A DNA stretch of 64,000 nucleotides from Mangrovibacterium lignilyticum (GCF_010882175.1 NZ_WKLH01000003.1:124001-188000), one strand, 5' to 3'. Shown: positions 36,120 through 45,575, counted from the stretch's first letter. Notes: generated from the sequence alone by a model not told the origin. Program-made: numbers and translations.

Positions 36120-38318
36120 TTAAAGCAGAATCAAACCATTTTTCCGTATGTTTTTAACTGAAGGGCTGTTCCAGAAGAGCATAAAATCTCCGCCGGTCTG
36201 TTCCTCAAACTCGGTTTCCAGTTGGCTGAATGTTTTTGGACTGGCATGGTTGACCGAAAAACCGGCTAATTCTGCCATTAACCACTTTCCCTCTTCCTGT
36301 TTCAAGTGAACGACCAGATCATTTGTTCGGTTCGAGAAAGTCAGTTCGGCCATTTCAAACTGCTTGTTTTTCTTCTTTTTGGTGAAATATTTGGCACTGC
36401 CTTGTCCGCCCAGCCAATAAATACTGGCCGACGAGCTTGGTTTTTCAAACTCTTGGGTATCGATGGCTTGCTGAATGAAATCCGGAGCGACAGTTGTGCG
36501 CGGAACTTTAAAATCGAACCAATCCTGAAGGGGCAAGTCAAAACCAATGTCGTGCATGTAGTTGAAAAGCGATTTCCGTAAACCGTCACTGAATAGTTCG
36601 TGCTTGCATCCAATCGGGTCAATGTGTACCAAATCGTTGTTGGCAAAGCTTCCTGTTTCAGTGGACTCCCGTGCAACTTTAAATTTTTCGGGGTGAAGGC
36701 CTACCGGGCTGTGGGCTGTCATGGCAAACTGGTGCCAAAACCCGGATTGAATGACACCTGCTTCAAACAGTTGTCGAACCACATCCATCGAATCGATCGT
36801 TTCCTGGGCTGACTGAGTTGGAAAACCATACATCAGGTAGGCATGAACCATTATTCCGGATCGGGTAAAATTGTCGGTTACCCGGGCAACTTTTGTCAGG
36901 CTAACCCCTTTGTTGATCATGCCGAGCAATCGGTCTGAAGCAACTTCCAATCCTCCGGAAACCGCGATGCATCCTGATTCTTTCAGTAAAACGCACAAAT
37001 CGTAAGTGAAACTTTTCTCGAACCGGATATTCGTCCACCAAACCACGGTCAGTTTCCTTCGGATGATCTCCAAAGCTAACGAACGCATGAGGGCAGGAGG
37101 AGCTGCTTCATCAACAAAATGAAAGCCGATTTCGCCGGTTTGACGAATGAGTTCTTCCATTCGGTCGCAAAGTTGCTTGACCGTGCTTGGCTCGTAACGT
37201 TTGATGTAATCGAGCGAGGTGTCACAGAAGGTACATCGGCCCCAGTAGCAACCGTGTGCCAGGGTGAGTTTGTTCCAACGTCCATCGCTCCAAAGCCGGT
37301 GCATCGGGTTGGCTATTTCGATAACCGACAAGTAGCAGTCCAACTGCAAATCACGATAGTCGGGAGTTCCCGTGTCAGCTTGTGAAATATCTCTTTCAAC
37401 AGCACTATCCTTGTAAATCACTTGTCCGTTTTCGCAGATAAAGGTTCGTTTTAGCTGGTCTGCTTCCCGCTTTCCTTCCAGATGTTCGAGCAAGAGAAGC
37501 AAAGGAGCTTCGCCATCATCAAGCGTAATGAAATCGAGATAGTCGAAAACCCGCGAATCGGTTAACGATCGAAGCTCTGTATTGGGAAATCCGCCACCCA
37601 TCACGATTTTAATTTCAGGATGGTTTTTTTTGATCCATTGGCCACACTTAAAAGCACTGTACAAGTTTCCGGGAAACGGAACTGACAAAGCGATCACTGT
37701 TGGTTGGTACAATTCAACTTTCGCACGGAGCAAGTCGATCAGAATTTCATCAATGAAATTATCCGGAGCCAAAAGCGATTCGTTGAGCTCATCAAACGAA
37801 TTGGCCGATCGCCCCAGTCGCTCTGCATAGCGGCTAAAACCAAAATGTGGATCAACAGCTTCAATAATCAAATCTGAAAGGTCTTCTAAATAGAGCGTTG
37901 CCAGGTGTTTGGCTTTATCCTGTATTCCCATGGTTCCAAAAGCCCAGTCAAGGTCTTCAGTTTGCGAAAAACGGGAAGCTTCGGGAAGGAAAGTGCGGTC
38001 GCTGATGGCGTGGGCAAGAATCCTGTTTTTTTCCTGCAAAAAGCGGATGACCTCATCTATTGTCCGGATATAGTCGTCACGCATATTATAAATGCGCTGG
38101 CTGTTTTCAGATAGTTCGGGCTTTAAAGTCTCAATCTTTTGAAAAAGGGAACGCAACCCGTCCGACGAAAATAAGGACAGAATAACTTCAATGCCTAAAT
38201 CACACTGATTGGACCGAATAGACCGGGTATTCAGAAATCCTTTTAAATAAGCTGTTGCCGGATAAGGCGTATTTAACTGCGTAAAAGGAGGATTGACAAA
38301 AAGTATCTTTTGGCTCAC
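36120..38318 (-). CDS. B12-binding-domain radical SAM protein
   Basis: 732 residues. The N-terminus ILFVNPPFTQLNTPYPATAY and GGGFPNTEL (about residue 240) form a cobalamin-binding Rossmann-like domain. The radical SAM core follows with LAHGCYWGRCTFCDTS at about 352-367. The cluster cysteines are spaced CX4CX2C instead of CX3CX2C, a variant I recall in Bacteroidota relatives. Then GGLEVASDRLLGMINKG and LMYGFPTQSAQET, usual for the B12-SAM class. Substrate unknown; chemistry could be methylation or ring rearrangement. It is the only potential corrinoid-using enzyme seen outside the B12 locus. Confidence 0.85.
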   Translation of the reverse strand: MSQKILFVNPPFTQLNTPYPATAYLKGFLNTRSIRSNQCDLGIEVILSLFSSDGLRSLFQKIETLKPELSENSQRIYNMRDDYIRTIDEVIRFLQEKNRILAHAISDRTFLPEASRFSQTEDLDWAFGTMGIQDKAKHLATLYLEDLSDLIIEAVDPHFGFSRYAERLGRSANSFDELNESLLAPDNFIDEILIDLLRAKVELYQPTVIALSVPFPGNLYSAFKCGQWIKKNHPEIKIVMGGGFPNTELRSLTDSRVFDYLDFITLDDGEAPLLLLLEHLEGKREADQLKRTFICENGQVIYKDSAVERDISQADTGTPDYRDLQLDCYLSVIEIANPMHRLWSDGRWNKLTLAHGCYWGRCTFCDTSLDYIKRYEPSTVKQLCDRMEELIRQTGEIGFHFVDEAAPPALMRSLALEIIRRKLTVVWWTNIRFEKSFTYDLCVLLKESGCIAVSGGLEVASDRLLGMINKGVSLTKVARVTDNFTRSGIMVHAYLMYGFPTQSAQETIDSMDVVRQLFEAGVIQSGFWHQFAMTAHSPVGLHPEKFKVARESTETGSFANNDLVHIDPIGCKHELFSDGLRKSLFNYMHDIGFDLPLQDWFDFKVPRTTVAPDFIQQAIDTQEFEKPSSSASIYWLGGQGSAKYFTKKKKNKQFEMAELTFSNRTNDLVVHLKQEEGKWLMAELAGFSVNHASPKTFSQLETEFEEQTGGDFMLFWNSPSVKNIRKNGLILL

Positions 38319-38515
38319 AATGCTGATATTTTTTCTTTCGGTAAATGTACGATAAAACCGGCGATGGACTACGATGCCGAAACGGACTGATTTTGGGAAA
38401 GGGTGACCCGAAATTCAAGCTATCAAAAGAAAATTTGGGGGATTGATATTCTTGTCGATTTGTGTTAACTTGATTATAATTAAAACACTGGTAATCACTA
38501 TCTAAATCTATTGTT

Positions 38516-38935
38516 ATGAGTTTGATGAAGGAATTTAAAACCTTTGCCATGAAAGGTAATGTTGTCGACATGGCTGTTGGTATTATCATTGGCGGTGCTT
38601 TTGGTAAAATTGTCGCTTCGTTTGTCAACGATGTGTTGATGCCTCCAATTGGCGTACTTTTGGGTGGAACCGACTTTAAAGTATTGAAATTTGTATTGCG
38701 TGACGATGTATTAAATGATGCCGGCGAAGTGGTCACTAAAGGAGCTTCCATCATGTATGGTAATTTTATTCAAACAACGGTCGATTTCCTTATTATCGCC
38801 TTTGCCATTTTTATGATGATTAAAGCGATGAATAGCATGAAAAGGAAAGAGGAAGCCAAACCTGCAGCTCCACCTGCTCCAAGCAAAGAAGAGCTTCTAT
38901 TGACTGAAATCAGAGATTTGTTGAAACAAAAATAA
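38516..38935 (+). CDS. mscL: large-conductance mechanosensitive channel
   Basis: 139 residues, standard MscL size. The first helix and TM1 read [20 protein letters not shown], then [17 protein letters not shown], a short periplasmic loop, TM2 ([16 protein letters not shown]) and the charged C-terminal bundle ending EIRDLLKQK. It opens near lytic membrane tension. Divergent from the radical SAM gene, with a strong terminator downstream. Confidence 0.97.
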   Translation: MSLMKEFKTFAMKGNVVDMAVGIIIGGAFGKIVASFVNDVLMPPIGVLLGGTDFKVLKFVLRDDVLNDAGEVVTKGASIMYGNFIQTTVDFLIIAFAIFMMIKAMNSMKRKEEAKPAAPPAPSKEELLLTEIRDLLKQK

Positions 38936-38962
38936 TATTGATGCATGTTTCATTATGGAAAG

Positions 38963-38983
38963 GCACTCCCGAAAACGGGGTGC
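38963..38983 (+). terminator. rho-independent terminator of mscL
   Basis: Stem gcac-t-cccg (38963-38971) / cggggtgc (38976-38983), loop aaaa, one bulged T, then a T run. Starts 28 bp after the mscL stop. Confidence 0.88.
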
Positions 38984-39148
38984 TTTTTTTGTGTGTTAAA
39001 ATGTCGTTGTCGAAAAGCTGTTTTCTTGATTTGTAACGATACCTTTTGGGCATTCGTAATTAGCAATAGATCAAAAATTCCTATCCTTTAATCACTCCGA
39101 CTAGGTTCAGTTTAAGTTAGAATACAAATCAATGGAAGGAGTAAAATC

Positions 39149-39661
39149 ATGAGAAAACAAGTATTGGGCATTCTGGTATCTTTTGCTTTTGGCCTGGCTT
39201 CCTTTGCCCAGGAAATGCCTGAAGCACAGAAAAATTTCATTCAATTTGAAGGAGAATGGATCTGTAAAAATCCAAAAATGACGGTGGGTGAAGATCAAAT
39301 GACGGGTGAATACACGTTTTACTGTGAATTGGTAAATGATAACACTGGCGTTGTTGCCCATGAAAAGTTTGTAGGTGAGGATTTCACGATGCTGGGCGAA
39401 AACCTGGTGGGCTACGATCCTAATTTGAACCAGGTACACATGTACAGCATTGATAATACGGGAACGGCACACGACCATGTTGGTTATTGGACCGAAGCAA
39501 ATTCGTTGTATGTTCAATATCAAGGTGTGGTTGAAGGGAAGATGTATGTAGAACAGATTTGGGTGAATTTTACTGGCACAAACACCATGTCGGTGAAATT
39601 GCATGGCATTCATAACGGTAAATTGGTAGAAAATTTCGATGCCGTTTTTCAAAAACCTTGA
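39149..39661 (+). CDS. secreted DUF1579-like protein (tentative)
   Basis: 170 residues with a clear signal peptide (MRKQVLGILVSFAFGLASFA, cleavage about residue 20). The mature part has FIQFEGEWICKNPKM, GYDPNLNQVHMYSIDN and HDHVGYWTEANSL, an all-beta pattern like DUF1579/lipocalin-type barrels that begin with a G-x-W motif. The function is not known. It is a single gene between the mscL terminator and an aminotransferase gene 54 bp downstream. Confidence 0.6.
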   Translation: MRKQVLGILVSFAFGLASFAQEMPEAQKNFIQFEGEWICKNPKMTVGEDQMTGEYTFYCELVNDNTGVVAHEKFVGEDFTMLGENLVGYDPNLNQVHMYSIDNTGTAHDHVGYWTEANSLYVQYQGVVEGKMYVEQIWVNFTGTNTMSVKLHGIHNGKLVENFDAVFQKP

Positions 39662-39715
39662 TTTACTACGTATTTTCAAAATTCAGTCGTAAATTGCTGT
39701 ATAAAACCAAAGACT

Positions 39716-40531
39716 ATGATCGGATTTAACAACGGCAGTTACGAGGAGATCGACAAAATTGCGGTTCCCATTACCAGCTTATCTGTTAACAGAGGCTATG
39801 GTGCATTTGAGTTTTTTGAGATTATCAATCACCGTCCTTTTTATGGAGAGCGTCATCTGGTCCGTTTCAGGCGGAGCATGGAACTACTGAAATTGTACAC
39901 TGATTTTGACAATGACCTGCAGGAGATTGTCAATCAGCTGATTCAACGAAATAAGATAGAGCATAGCTACATCAAGGCCTTTGCTCTGCCTCACGATATA
40001 GCTTTTGAAGGCACTAAAAAAGCGAGCCTCTACGTGTTTCCGATTGATATGCCGATGTATGATCCCAAATTATACACCAACGGGGCACAGTTGATCCTCA
40101 AAAAACACCGGCGTTTTATGCCCGAGGCGAAATCGACCAATTACCTGGCAAGTCAGTATTGGATGGATCAAGAGGAAAACAAGCAGGTGGTAGATGTTTT
40201 GCTACATGATGGAATCAATATTCAGGAGACTTCCCGGGGTAATATTTTCTTGGTGAAAGATAATACTGTATTGACACCAGCTGAGGGCGTATTAAAGGGA
40301 GTCACCCGTGGATTGGTCATCGAGCTATTGGCTGAAAAGGGACTGTTACACGCCGAAACCGATGTGAGTTTATCGATGCTGTTTTCAGCTGATGAAGTTT
40401 TTGTTTCGAGCACGACCAAACACATCATGCCTATTATTCAGATTGATGATGTTGTGATTGGTGATGGAAAACCGGGGCCGGTAACCTGCAAGATCCGGGA
40501 AGCCTTTTTGCGGCTGAGACACGACTATTAG
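39716..40531 (+). CDS. class IV PLP-dependent aminotransferase
   Basis: 271 residues. Fold type IV as in branched-chain aminotransferase IlvE, D-alanine aminotransferase and aminodeoxychorismate lyase PabC. Visible: NRGYGAFEFFEII near the N-terminus, the PLP lysine in EAKSTNYLASQYW (about residue 140), and QETSRGNIFLVKDN, then VLKGVTRGLVIEL. The short length leans towards PabC/DAAT-type rather than BCAT, but the substrate cannot be settled from sequence. Its 3' end overlaps the convergent response-regulator gene by 4 bp. Confidence 0.85.
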   Translation: MIGFNNGSYEEIDKIAVPITSLSVNRGYGAFEFFEIINHRPFYGERHLVRFRRSMELLKLYTDFDNDLQEIVNQLIQRNKIEHSYIKAFALPHDIAFEGTKKASLYVFPIDMPMYDPKLYTNGAQLILKKHRRFMPEAKSTNYLASQYWMDQEENKQVVDVLLHDGINIQETSRGNIFLVKDNTVLTPAEGVLKGVTRGLVIELLAEKGLLHAETDVSLSMLFSADEVFVSSTTKHIMPIIQIDDVVIGDGKPGPVTCKIREAFLRLRHDY

Positions 40532-41244
40532 AAGCTTTCCAACTTGTCCAATATCTCTTTTTTGTAGCTGCGGCTAATCGGAATTTGCTTTCGTCCTATT
40601 TCAATATACTCATTGGTGAAAGAGTCAATTTTTGAAACTGAAACGATAAAAGACCGGTGTGTCCGAAGGAAATCCTTTTGCGGTAATTTGGATTCAATAT
40701 TAGCGATCGTATCGCGGGTAGTGACTGTCTTGTCCGATAGATGGATCTTTACATAGTCGCTCAAACTTTCAATGAACAGGATTTCGGTGAAATCGATTTT
40801 GATCATCTTCCGGTCGGAACGAACGAAGAACGATTCTGTTTTTTCGGCTGTAATTTCAACTGGCTCAATGCTTCTTGCCTGTGTGTTTTCTCCCAGGTAT
40901 TTGTTGATCGACTGCAGTAGCCGTTCGAACGAAATCGGTTTTAGCAAGTAATCAACAGCCTGCAAATCGAATCCATCAACAGCATATTCTCGGTAGGCAG
41001 TGGTAAAGATGATTTTCATGTTTTTGTTGATTGACTTGGCGAACGAAAGACCATTGATCTCGGGCATATTGATGTCGAGGAAAATTAAATCGACAGGCTT
41101 GGAGTTGATCACGTTGAACGCTTCAATGGCGCTTTTGCAACTGGCAACTACATGCACAGCTTCAATTTGCGACAGGTGGCTTTCCAGTATTTCCCGGGCA
41201 ACGGGTTCATCATCGACGATGATACAGGCTATCGGTTCAGACAT
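40528..41244 (-). CDS. LytTR-family response regulator
   Basis: 238 residues. Receiver domain with IIVDDEPVAREIL at the start, phospho-acceptor Asp in LIFLDINMPEING (about residue 57) and the switch Lys in LLKPISFERLL. The C-terminal LytTR DNA-binding domain (about 135-238) has FLRTHRSFIVSVSKID and the strand ending PISRSYKKEIL. It overlaps the start of the kinase gene's 3' end by 8 bp, so it is the cognate partner. Confidence 0.93.
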   Translation of the reverse strand: MSEPIACIIVDDEPVAREILESHLSQIEAVHVVASCKSAIEAFNVINSKPVDLIFLDINMPEINGLSFAKSINKNMKIIFTTAYREYAVDGFDLQAVDYLLKPISFERLLQSINKYLGENTQARSIEPVEITAEKTESFFVRSDRKMIKIDFTEILFIESLSDYVKIHLSDKTVTTRDTIANIESKLPQKDFLRTHRSFIVSVSKIDSFTNEYIEIGRKQIPISRSYKKEILDKLESF

Positions 41245-42307
41245 TGGCTTTTAGGTTTAAATTGAAGATGATCAGTTGTGCTGAAAACCATTCATCTCCG
41301 GGCTCAATATGTAGTTCGTAATTATTTTTGTAGTGAAGTTCCAGCCGTTTCCGAATATTCTCCAAGCCAATTCCATTCTTTTCAGTTTCTTTTTCCCGTT
41401 GGTTGAAGCTGTTCCGAATGGCAAATTCAAGTTGGTGCCCTGTTAGCTTTACCTGTATTTCAATCTGCAGAAAACCACCTTTTAGCGTCCCGTGTTTGAA
41501 TGCATTTTCAACAAACGGAATCATCAACATTGGTGCAACTTGTATGTTCTCGTCAATTTCGCTGCTTTCCAGTTTCACAGACAGGCTGTCCTGAAAACGA
41601 ATCTTTTCCAGTTCAATGTATTCGCGAATATGTAGCACTTCTTCTTTTAAACTCACCTTGGGTTTATTCACCTGGTACAAAATATAGTCGAGCAGGTTCG
41701 ACAGCTTTAAAATGATATCGGGTGTTTGTTTCGATTGTTTCAATGCAAAACCGTAAATCGTATTCAGGGTGTTGAACAGAAAATGGGGATGAATCTGCAT
41801 TTTCAGGTAGTGCAATTCCTGTTCTTTCAGCTGCAGATTTGTTGCCAGAATCTTGTTCTCCAATTCTTTGTTTCTGGAAATCGTTTTAAAGTTATGATTC
41901 AGCAGGTAAACAAAGCTAACGAAGCCGACAACCAAAATAACCAGCACAAGGACAAAGGTGAAATTCTTACTCATGGGCGGCATGTTGCTAATGTTGAAGT
42001 TTAGCAGAAAATACAGGCAACCGTAGAGGAGCAGTACAATTTCGTATGACGTAAATACCAGCAGGTAGAAGCTGTATAAACCGTATTCCCAGTATTTTCG
42101 GGTTAGCAAATAGCGGGGAATCAAATAATAAACCATAAAGTAAGTGACACCCATGGTCAGCGGTAACAACAAGCTTGAAAACCACAGTATGTAGCGGGTG
42201 TTGTCGTTGTTGTAGCTGAAAAAGTAAACAAAGAAAAACCAAACTGAAATCCACAGTAGAACGTGAATCAGCGCAAACCTGGTTTTAATTAATCGGGCAA
42301 GATTCAT
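41237..42307 (-). CDS. LytS-type sensor histidine kinase
   Basis: 356 residues. Four transmembrane helices within about 1-145, then a coiled linker and a His_kinase domain with the phospho-acceptor in LKMQIHPHFLFNTLNTIYG (about 190-208). The ATPase has MIPFVENAFKHG (N-box) and GIGLENIRKRLELHY. No periplasmic sensor domain is evident, so the signal probably enters within the membrane. It is first in a two-gene operon with the LytTR regulator. Confidence 0.92.
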   Translation of the reverse strand: MNLARLIKTRFALIHVLLWISVWFFFVYFFSYNNDNTRYILWFSSLLLPLTMGVTYFMVYYLIPRYLLTRKYWEYGLYSFYLLVFTSYEIVLLLYGCLYFLLNFNISNMPPMSKNFTFVLVLVILVVGFVSFVYLLNHNFKTISRNKELENKILATNLQLKEQELHYLKMQIHPHFLFNTLNTIYGFALKQSKQTPDIILKLSNLLDYILYQVNKPKVSLKEEVLHIREYIELEKIRFQDSLSVKLESSEIDENIQVAPMLMIPFVENAFKHGTLKGGFLQIEIQVKLTGHQLEFAIRNSFNQREKETEKNGIGLENIRKRLELHYKNNYELHIEPGDEWFSAQLIIFNLNLKANV

Positions 42308-42516
42308 CGCTACAAAGTACGCAATTTCTCTTAATCGTTTGTTTTTTAGCGACCAATAACCGGTTTAATTCCTGTTTTAACATTCCCGGAACCGGATTTC
42401 ATTTTATATCTTTAAAACTGCTGAAACGAGTCTTGTTTTGTCGGTCTGTCGCAAATAAAATTTTCGAACCGAAATCGAAGATACATTTGATTATGTATTA
42501 ACCAAAATTCTATGTC

Positions 42517-42885
42517 ATGGCTAATTTATTTAACATCTTAAACGACGGTGGTATTTTAATCTCGTATCCGATTTTAATTTTAGTAATTGTTGTGTTGATT
42601 TTATTTACCCGGGCAATGCTGGGTAAAGCAGACTTTGCCAAAACAAAGTCATTACTGGTTTCAATCGGCTGGTTTTGTCTGGTTTGGGGTTATTTGGGAC
42701 GAACCATTGGCCTGATCGCGGCTTTCGATAAAATTCAGGCTGCAGGCGATATCAGCCCGAGCATGTTTGCGACACATCTGAAAATGGCTTTGGTCGGTCC
42801 GTTGGTTGGGATCTTTGCTTTCTTGGTAGCCCGCTTGCTGATTATCATCTTAATTGCGACACAAAAGAAAGCTGCCGCCGAATAA
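42517..42885 (+). CDS. MotA/TolQ/ExbB-like small membrane protein
   Basis: 122 residues with three hydrophobic segments (about 15-33, 45-70, 88-115). The phrase LKMALVGPLVGIFAFLVARLL resembles the last two helices of MotA/TolQ/ExbB proton channels, and FNILNDGGILISYPILIL is a typical ExbB-like first helix. It lacks the long cytoplasmic loop of true ExbB and no ExbD/TolR or TonB gene is adjacent. A stand-alone role is unknown. It has its own terminator. Confidence 0.65.
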   Translation: MANLFNILNDGGILISYPILILVIVVLILFTRAMLGKADFAKTKSLLVSIGWFCLVWGYLGRTIGLIAAFDKIQAAGDISPSMFATHLKMALVGPLVGIFAFLVARLLIIILIATQKKAAAE

Positions 42886-42916
42886 TTTATCATTGCAGCG
42901 GCAAACGATATTGAAG

Positions 42917-42946
42917 GAAATCCGGGCTTTCGTGCGTACGGATTTC
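42917..42946 (+). terminator. rho-independent terminator
   Basis: Perfect 8-bp stem gaaatccg (42917-42924) / cggatttc (42939-42946), followed by ttgtttttg. It lies 31 bp after the stop of the ExbB-like gene. Confidence 0.75.
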
Positions 42947-43012
42947 TTGTTTTTGTCAGCTAAGAGCGCACTTTTGTCCATATATTTGCTGGAAGAATAA
43001 ACTGAAATTACG

Positions 43013-43360
43013 ATGAATACCCTTAAAAACACCCTCATCCAAATTACAAGTAAAGGCATGGGGCAAGGCGACGAAGAGCTTGGCTTGCTTTTACTGAAAA
43101 ACTATTTCACCTTACTTGCCGAAGAAAGTAAGTTACCCCGGGTCCTGGCATTTTACAATGGGGGAGTGCATTTGATTTGTAGTGGATCGCCGGTGATTGA
43201 ACAATTGAAAGTTCTTGAGGAAGCCGGGGTTCGGTTGCTGGCCTGTAAAACCTGCCTGAAACATTTCGATTTGCTGGATAAACGGGAAGTAGGGATCGAA
43301 GGCACCATGATTGATATTCTGGAGCTTCAAAAGGTGGCCGACATGGTGATTAACCTTTAA
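43013..43360 (+). CDS. DsrE/YedF C-terminal domain protein (sulfurtransferase-like)
   Basis: 115 residues covering only the C-terminal half of YedF-type selenium-metabolism proteins: QITSKGMGQGDEELGLLLL, then FYNGGVHLICSGSPVIEQLK and the paired cysteines in LLACKTCLKHF (about residues 80-83). The N-terminal TusA-like domain is absent and no selD, selA or tusA gene is near. A role in sulfur or selenium transfer is inferred from the family only. Confidence 0.8.
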   Translation: MNTLKNTLIQITSKGMGQGDEELGLLLLKNYFTLLAEESKLPRVLAFYNGGVHLICSGSPVIEQLKVLEEAGVRLLACKTCLKHFDLLDKREVGIEGTMIDILELQKVADMVINL

Positions 43361-43437
43361 TCGGCAGCCCAGGGGAGCTGGAAGAGAACCAAATTTCAGC
43401 TATATTTGGTAGATGTGATTAAAAATGGAGACGCAGG

Positions 43438-44163
43438 ATGCCCCACAGCTGTAAAAATTGTCACAACCAATTTGAAGGAAAATTCTGTAACCACTGCGGA
43501 CAGGCAGTCGATACGCCCAAGATCGGCATGAAGTATATTCGACGTGATATCCAGCAGGGATTGCTGAATTTCGATGTCGGTTTGTTGTTTAGCCTGAAAG
43601 AATTGTTTACCCGCCCCGGCCATTCCATACGCGAGTTCATTGAAGGGAAAAGGGTACACCATTACAAACCCCTGTCGATGGTGGTGATTCTTGCGACTGT
43701 TCATTCCTTTATAATTCACTATTTGGGGATGCATATCCTCGAGGTTGACACAGCCAACGTCGCTGATACCTTTGCGGGAATTGAACGAGCCACAAACTGG
43801 ATGGAAAACAATTATTCAATCAGTTTGCTGGTTACTGTTCCTTTTTTTGCTGTGCTATCTTTTGTTTACTTTCGAAAGCAAGGCTACAATTTGGCCGAAC
43901 ATTTGGTTTTGAATGCCTTTACTGCGGCACAACGCATTGCGGTTAAGCTGTTGTTTATTCCCCTTGATTACGCTTTCCCATCGTATAGTTTGCTGTTCGA
44001 CAGGCTGATTACCTTAATATCCATCGGGCTGTACTGCTGGGTTTTCATCCAGTTTTTTTGCAGGCTCCGGAAATGGAAAGTGGTTATCGCAGGTCTGGTC
44101 GTCTATCTGGGTGCGCTTCTGATCTTTCTGCTCATTATTCTTGCGGTTGCTGCCAGTGCTTAA
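43438..44163 (+). CDS. DUF3667-family zinc-ribbon membrane protein
   Basis: 241 residues. The N-terminal double CxxC ribbon (CKNCHNQFEGKFCNHCGQ, residues 5-22) is followed by IRRDIQQGLLNFDVGLLFSL and RPGHSIREFIEGKRVHHYKP, the signature of Bacteroidota DUF3667. Three to five transmembrane helices fill the rest. The function is unknown. Starts about 77 bp after the YedF-like gene. Confidence 0.82.
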   Translation: MPHSCKNCHNQFEGKFCNHCGQAVDTPKIGMKYIRRDIQQGLLNFDVGLLFSLKELFTRPGHSIREFIEGKRVHHYKPLSMVVILATVHSFIIHYLGMHILEVDTANVADTFAGIERATNWMENNYSISLLVTVPFFAVLSFVYFRKQGYNLAEHLVLNAFTAAQRIAVKLLFIPLDYAFPSYSLLFDRLITLISIGLYCWVFIQFFCRLRKWKVVIAGLVVYLGALLIFLLIILAVAASA

Positions 44164-44268
44164 ACCAACCAAACCGGTTTTCTTCAAAAATCATTTCTTA
44201 CAATTGTTCAGGTTTTCAAAATTATTGGATATTTTTGGGTGTAGTTGATCGGGTAAATTAAAAAAAGC

Positions 44269-44757
44269 ATGAGTTTTAGCGCAGATTTATATAACCAGGA
44301 ATTTATCGACAAGTATTTCAAGGGCTGGATCGGGATTTCGGTCGATATACCGGCAAAACCGGCTATTGAACCCATGTTGCTGAATCTGGAGTTCGACTCG
44401 AAATGCAATGCATCAGGCTCACTGGTATTTTTGCACCGCTGGCAAACGTTCAGCGCCGAAAAAAAACTTCGGCTAAATCTTATTGAAGAACCCGACGGAC
44501 AACTTTCCTGCTACTTTTTTACTCCCGGTTACCCCTGCTTTAAGTTGGGCCGTTTTAAATCGCATGTGAACTGGGATAAGATTCGCCGCTTTGCTGAGCT
44601 TCAGAAAGAATATTCGGCTTACCAGGTTGTTACCCGTTATGCCGACCAAAACTACGATGTGCAGGAGGCTGAATCACAAAACATCATCGTTTTTCTCGAT
44701 AACCTGGCTTTTCGCAAGCGCGAGAAAGTTGGTCAAAGCGAGCTCGAATTCGAATAA
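44269..44757 (+). CDS. conserved-looking hypothetical protein, cytoplasmic
   Basis: 162 residues without signal peptide or membrane segment. Mixed alpha/beta with many aromatics (YNQEFIDKYFKGWIGISVDI near the start, CYFFTPGYPCFKLGRF in the middle). I recognise no family. Composition and codon pattern look like neighbouring genes, and the frame is uninterrupted. Converges with the XRE regulator gene, 10 bp between stops. Confidence 0.6.
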   Translation: MSFSADLYNQEFIDKYFKGWIGISVDIPAKPAIEPMLLNLEFDSKCNASGSLVFLHRWQTFSAEKKLRLNLIEEPDGQLSCYFFTPGYPCFKLGRFKSHVNWDKIRRFAELQKEYSAYQVVTRYADQNYDVQEAESQNIIVFLDNLAFRKREKVGQSELEFE

Positions 44758-44767
44758 TCAGCTTGGG

Positions 44768-45088
44768 CTAACTCTTGATGAGTTTCATCAAGGTGCGGTT
44801 TTCAATTTCCAGCTCTTTTATCCGCCCAATTTCGACAGATTCGGGTTGGTCGATCTGTAGTTGGCTGGCCCAAAACCGAAAGAAATTGAAATCGAGAATT
44901 AACGAAAGCTCGTGAAGTCGGTCCAGAGTCATCTTATTACCTTTAAGCATGTTTTGTGTAGCGCTCACACTTAATTGGAGTCGGGAAGCCAATTCCTTGT
45001 TACTCATACTTTGTTCTTTGAGTTTAAGCTGCATTAAATCCAGCAACTCGGTCTTCACAACAGCTGCTTTTTTCTTGATTACTCCCAT
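44768..45088 (-). CDS. helix-turn-helix (XRE-type) regulator
   Basis: 106 residues. The HTH is MSNKELASRLQLSVSATQNMLKG (about 28-50), preceded by a basic N-terminus and followed by a C-terminal helix (EIENRTLMKLIKS) suited to dimerisation. A near-perfect 20-bp dyad lies 15-34 bp upstream of the ATG (45103-45122), consistent with autoregulation. No toxin or phage gene is adjacent. Confidence 0.75.
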   Translation of the reverse strand: MGVIKKKAAVVKTELLDLMQLKLKEQSMSNKELASRLQLSVSATQNMLKGNKMTLDRLHELSLILDFNFFRFWASQLQIDQPESVEIGRIKELEIENRTLMKLIKS

Positions 45089-45102
45089 TGGTTATCTTGT
45101 TA

Positions 45103-45122
45103 ATCGTTTGTATACAAGTGAT
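45103..45122. promoter_or_regulatory. dyad upstream of the XRE regulator, candidate operator
   Basis: Palindrome ttgtatacaa (45108-45117) with outer arms atc/gat separated by 2 nt on each side. It lies 15 bp before the divergently read ATG at 45088, in promoter position. Confidence 0.5.
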
Positions 45123-45575
45123 AAGCTTCAAGTTACAACTATTTTAGATTTTATGCTACTTATACAGAATCAATTGGTAGGGTTACAATTAAAACAGGAT
45201 TTGTATAGCTTATTAGTTGATTCCAACAGTTAAAAATACTAATCCAATTTGGAGTTGGTCTATTCACTCAGGAAAAAGAGCCGGTATAGTCTGTAGTTGA
45301 CACATTATTACGATTAAGTGAGCTATTTCGGTTAGGAGTATGCCTTGTTCAGGACTAATAGGCATTATTCCCGGATTAAAATGGCCTAGTTTAGCGCCTA
45401 AATTAGCGAGTTTTACGCGTATATCTTCCTGCAATATCTTTCGGAATTTGAGCTTGGAGACCGCGTGATCCTGGAGGTTTCAAATTTGGGGTGGCGGACG
45501 ATTTATTTCACATCGTCAATCAGGGCGTTCGAAACAAGTAGGAGCTGTGTCAGCTGTCGATAAGCTGCATAAACC

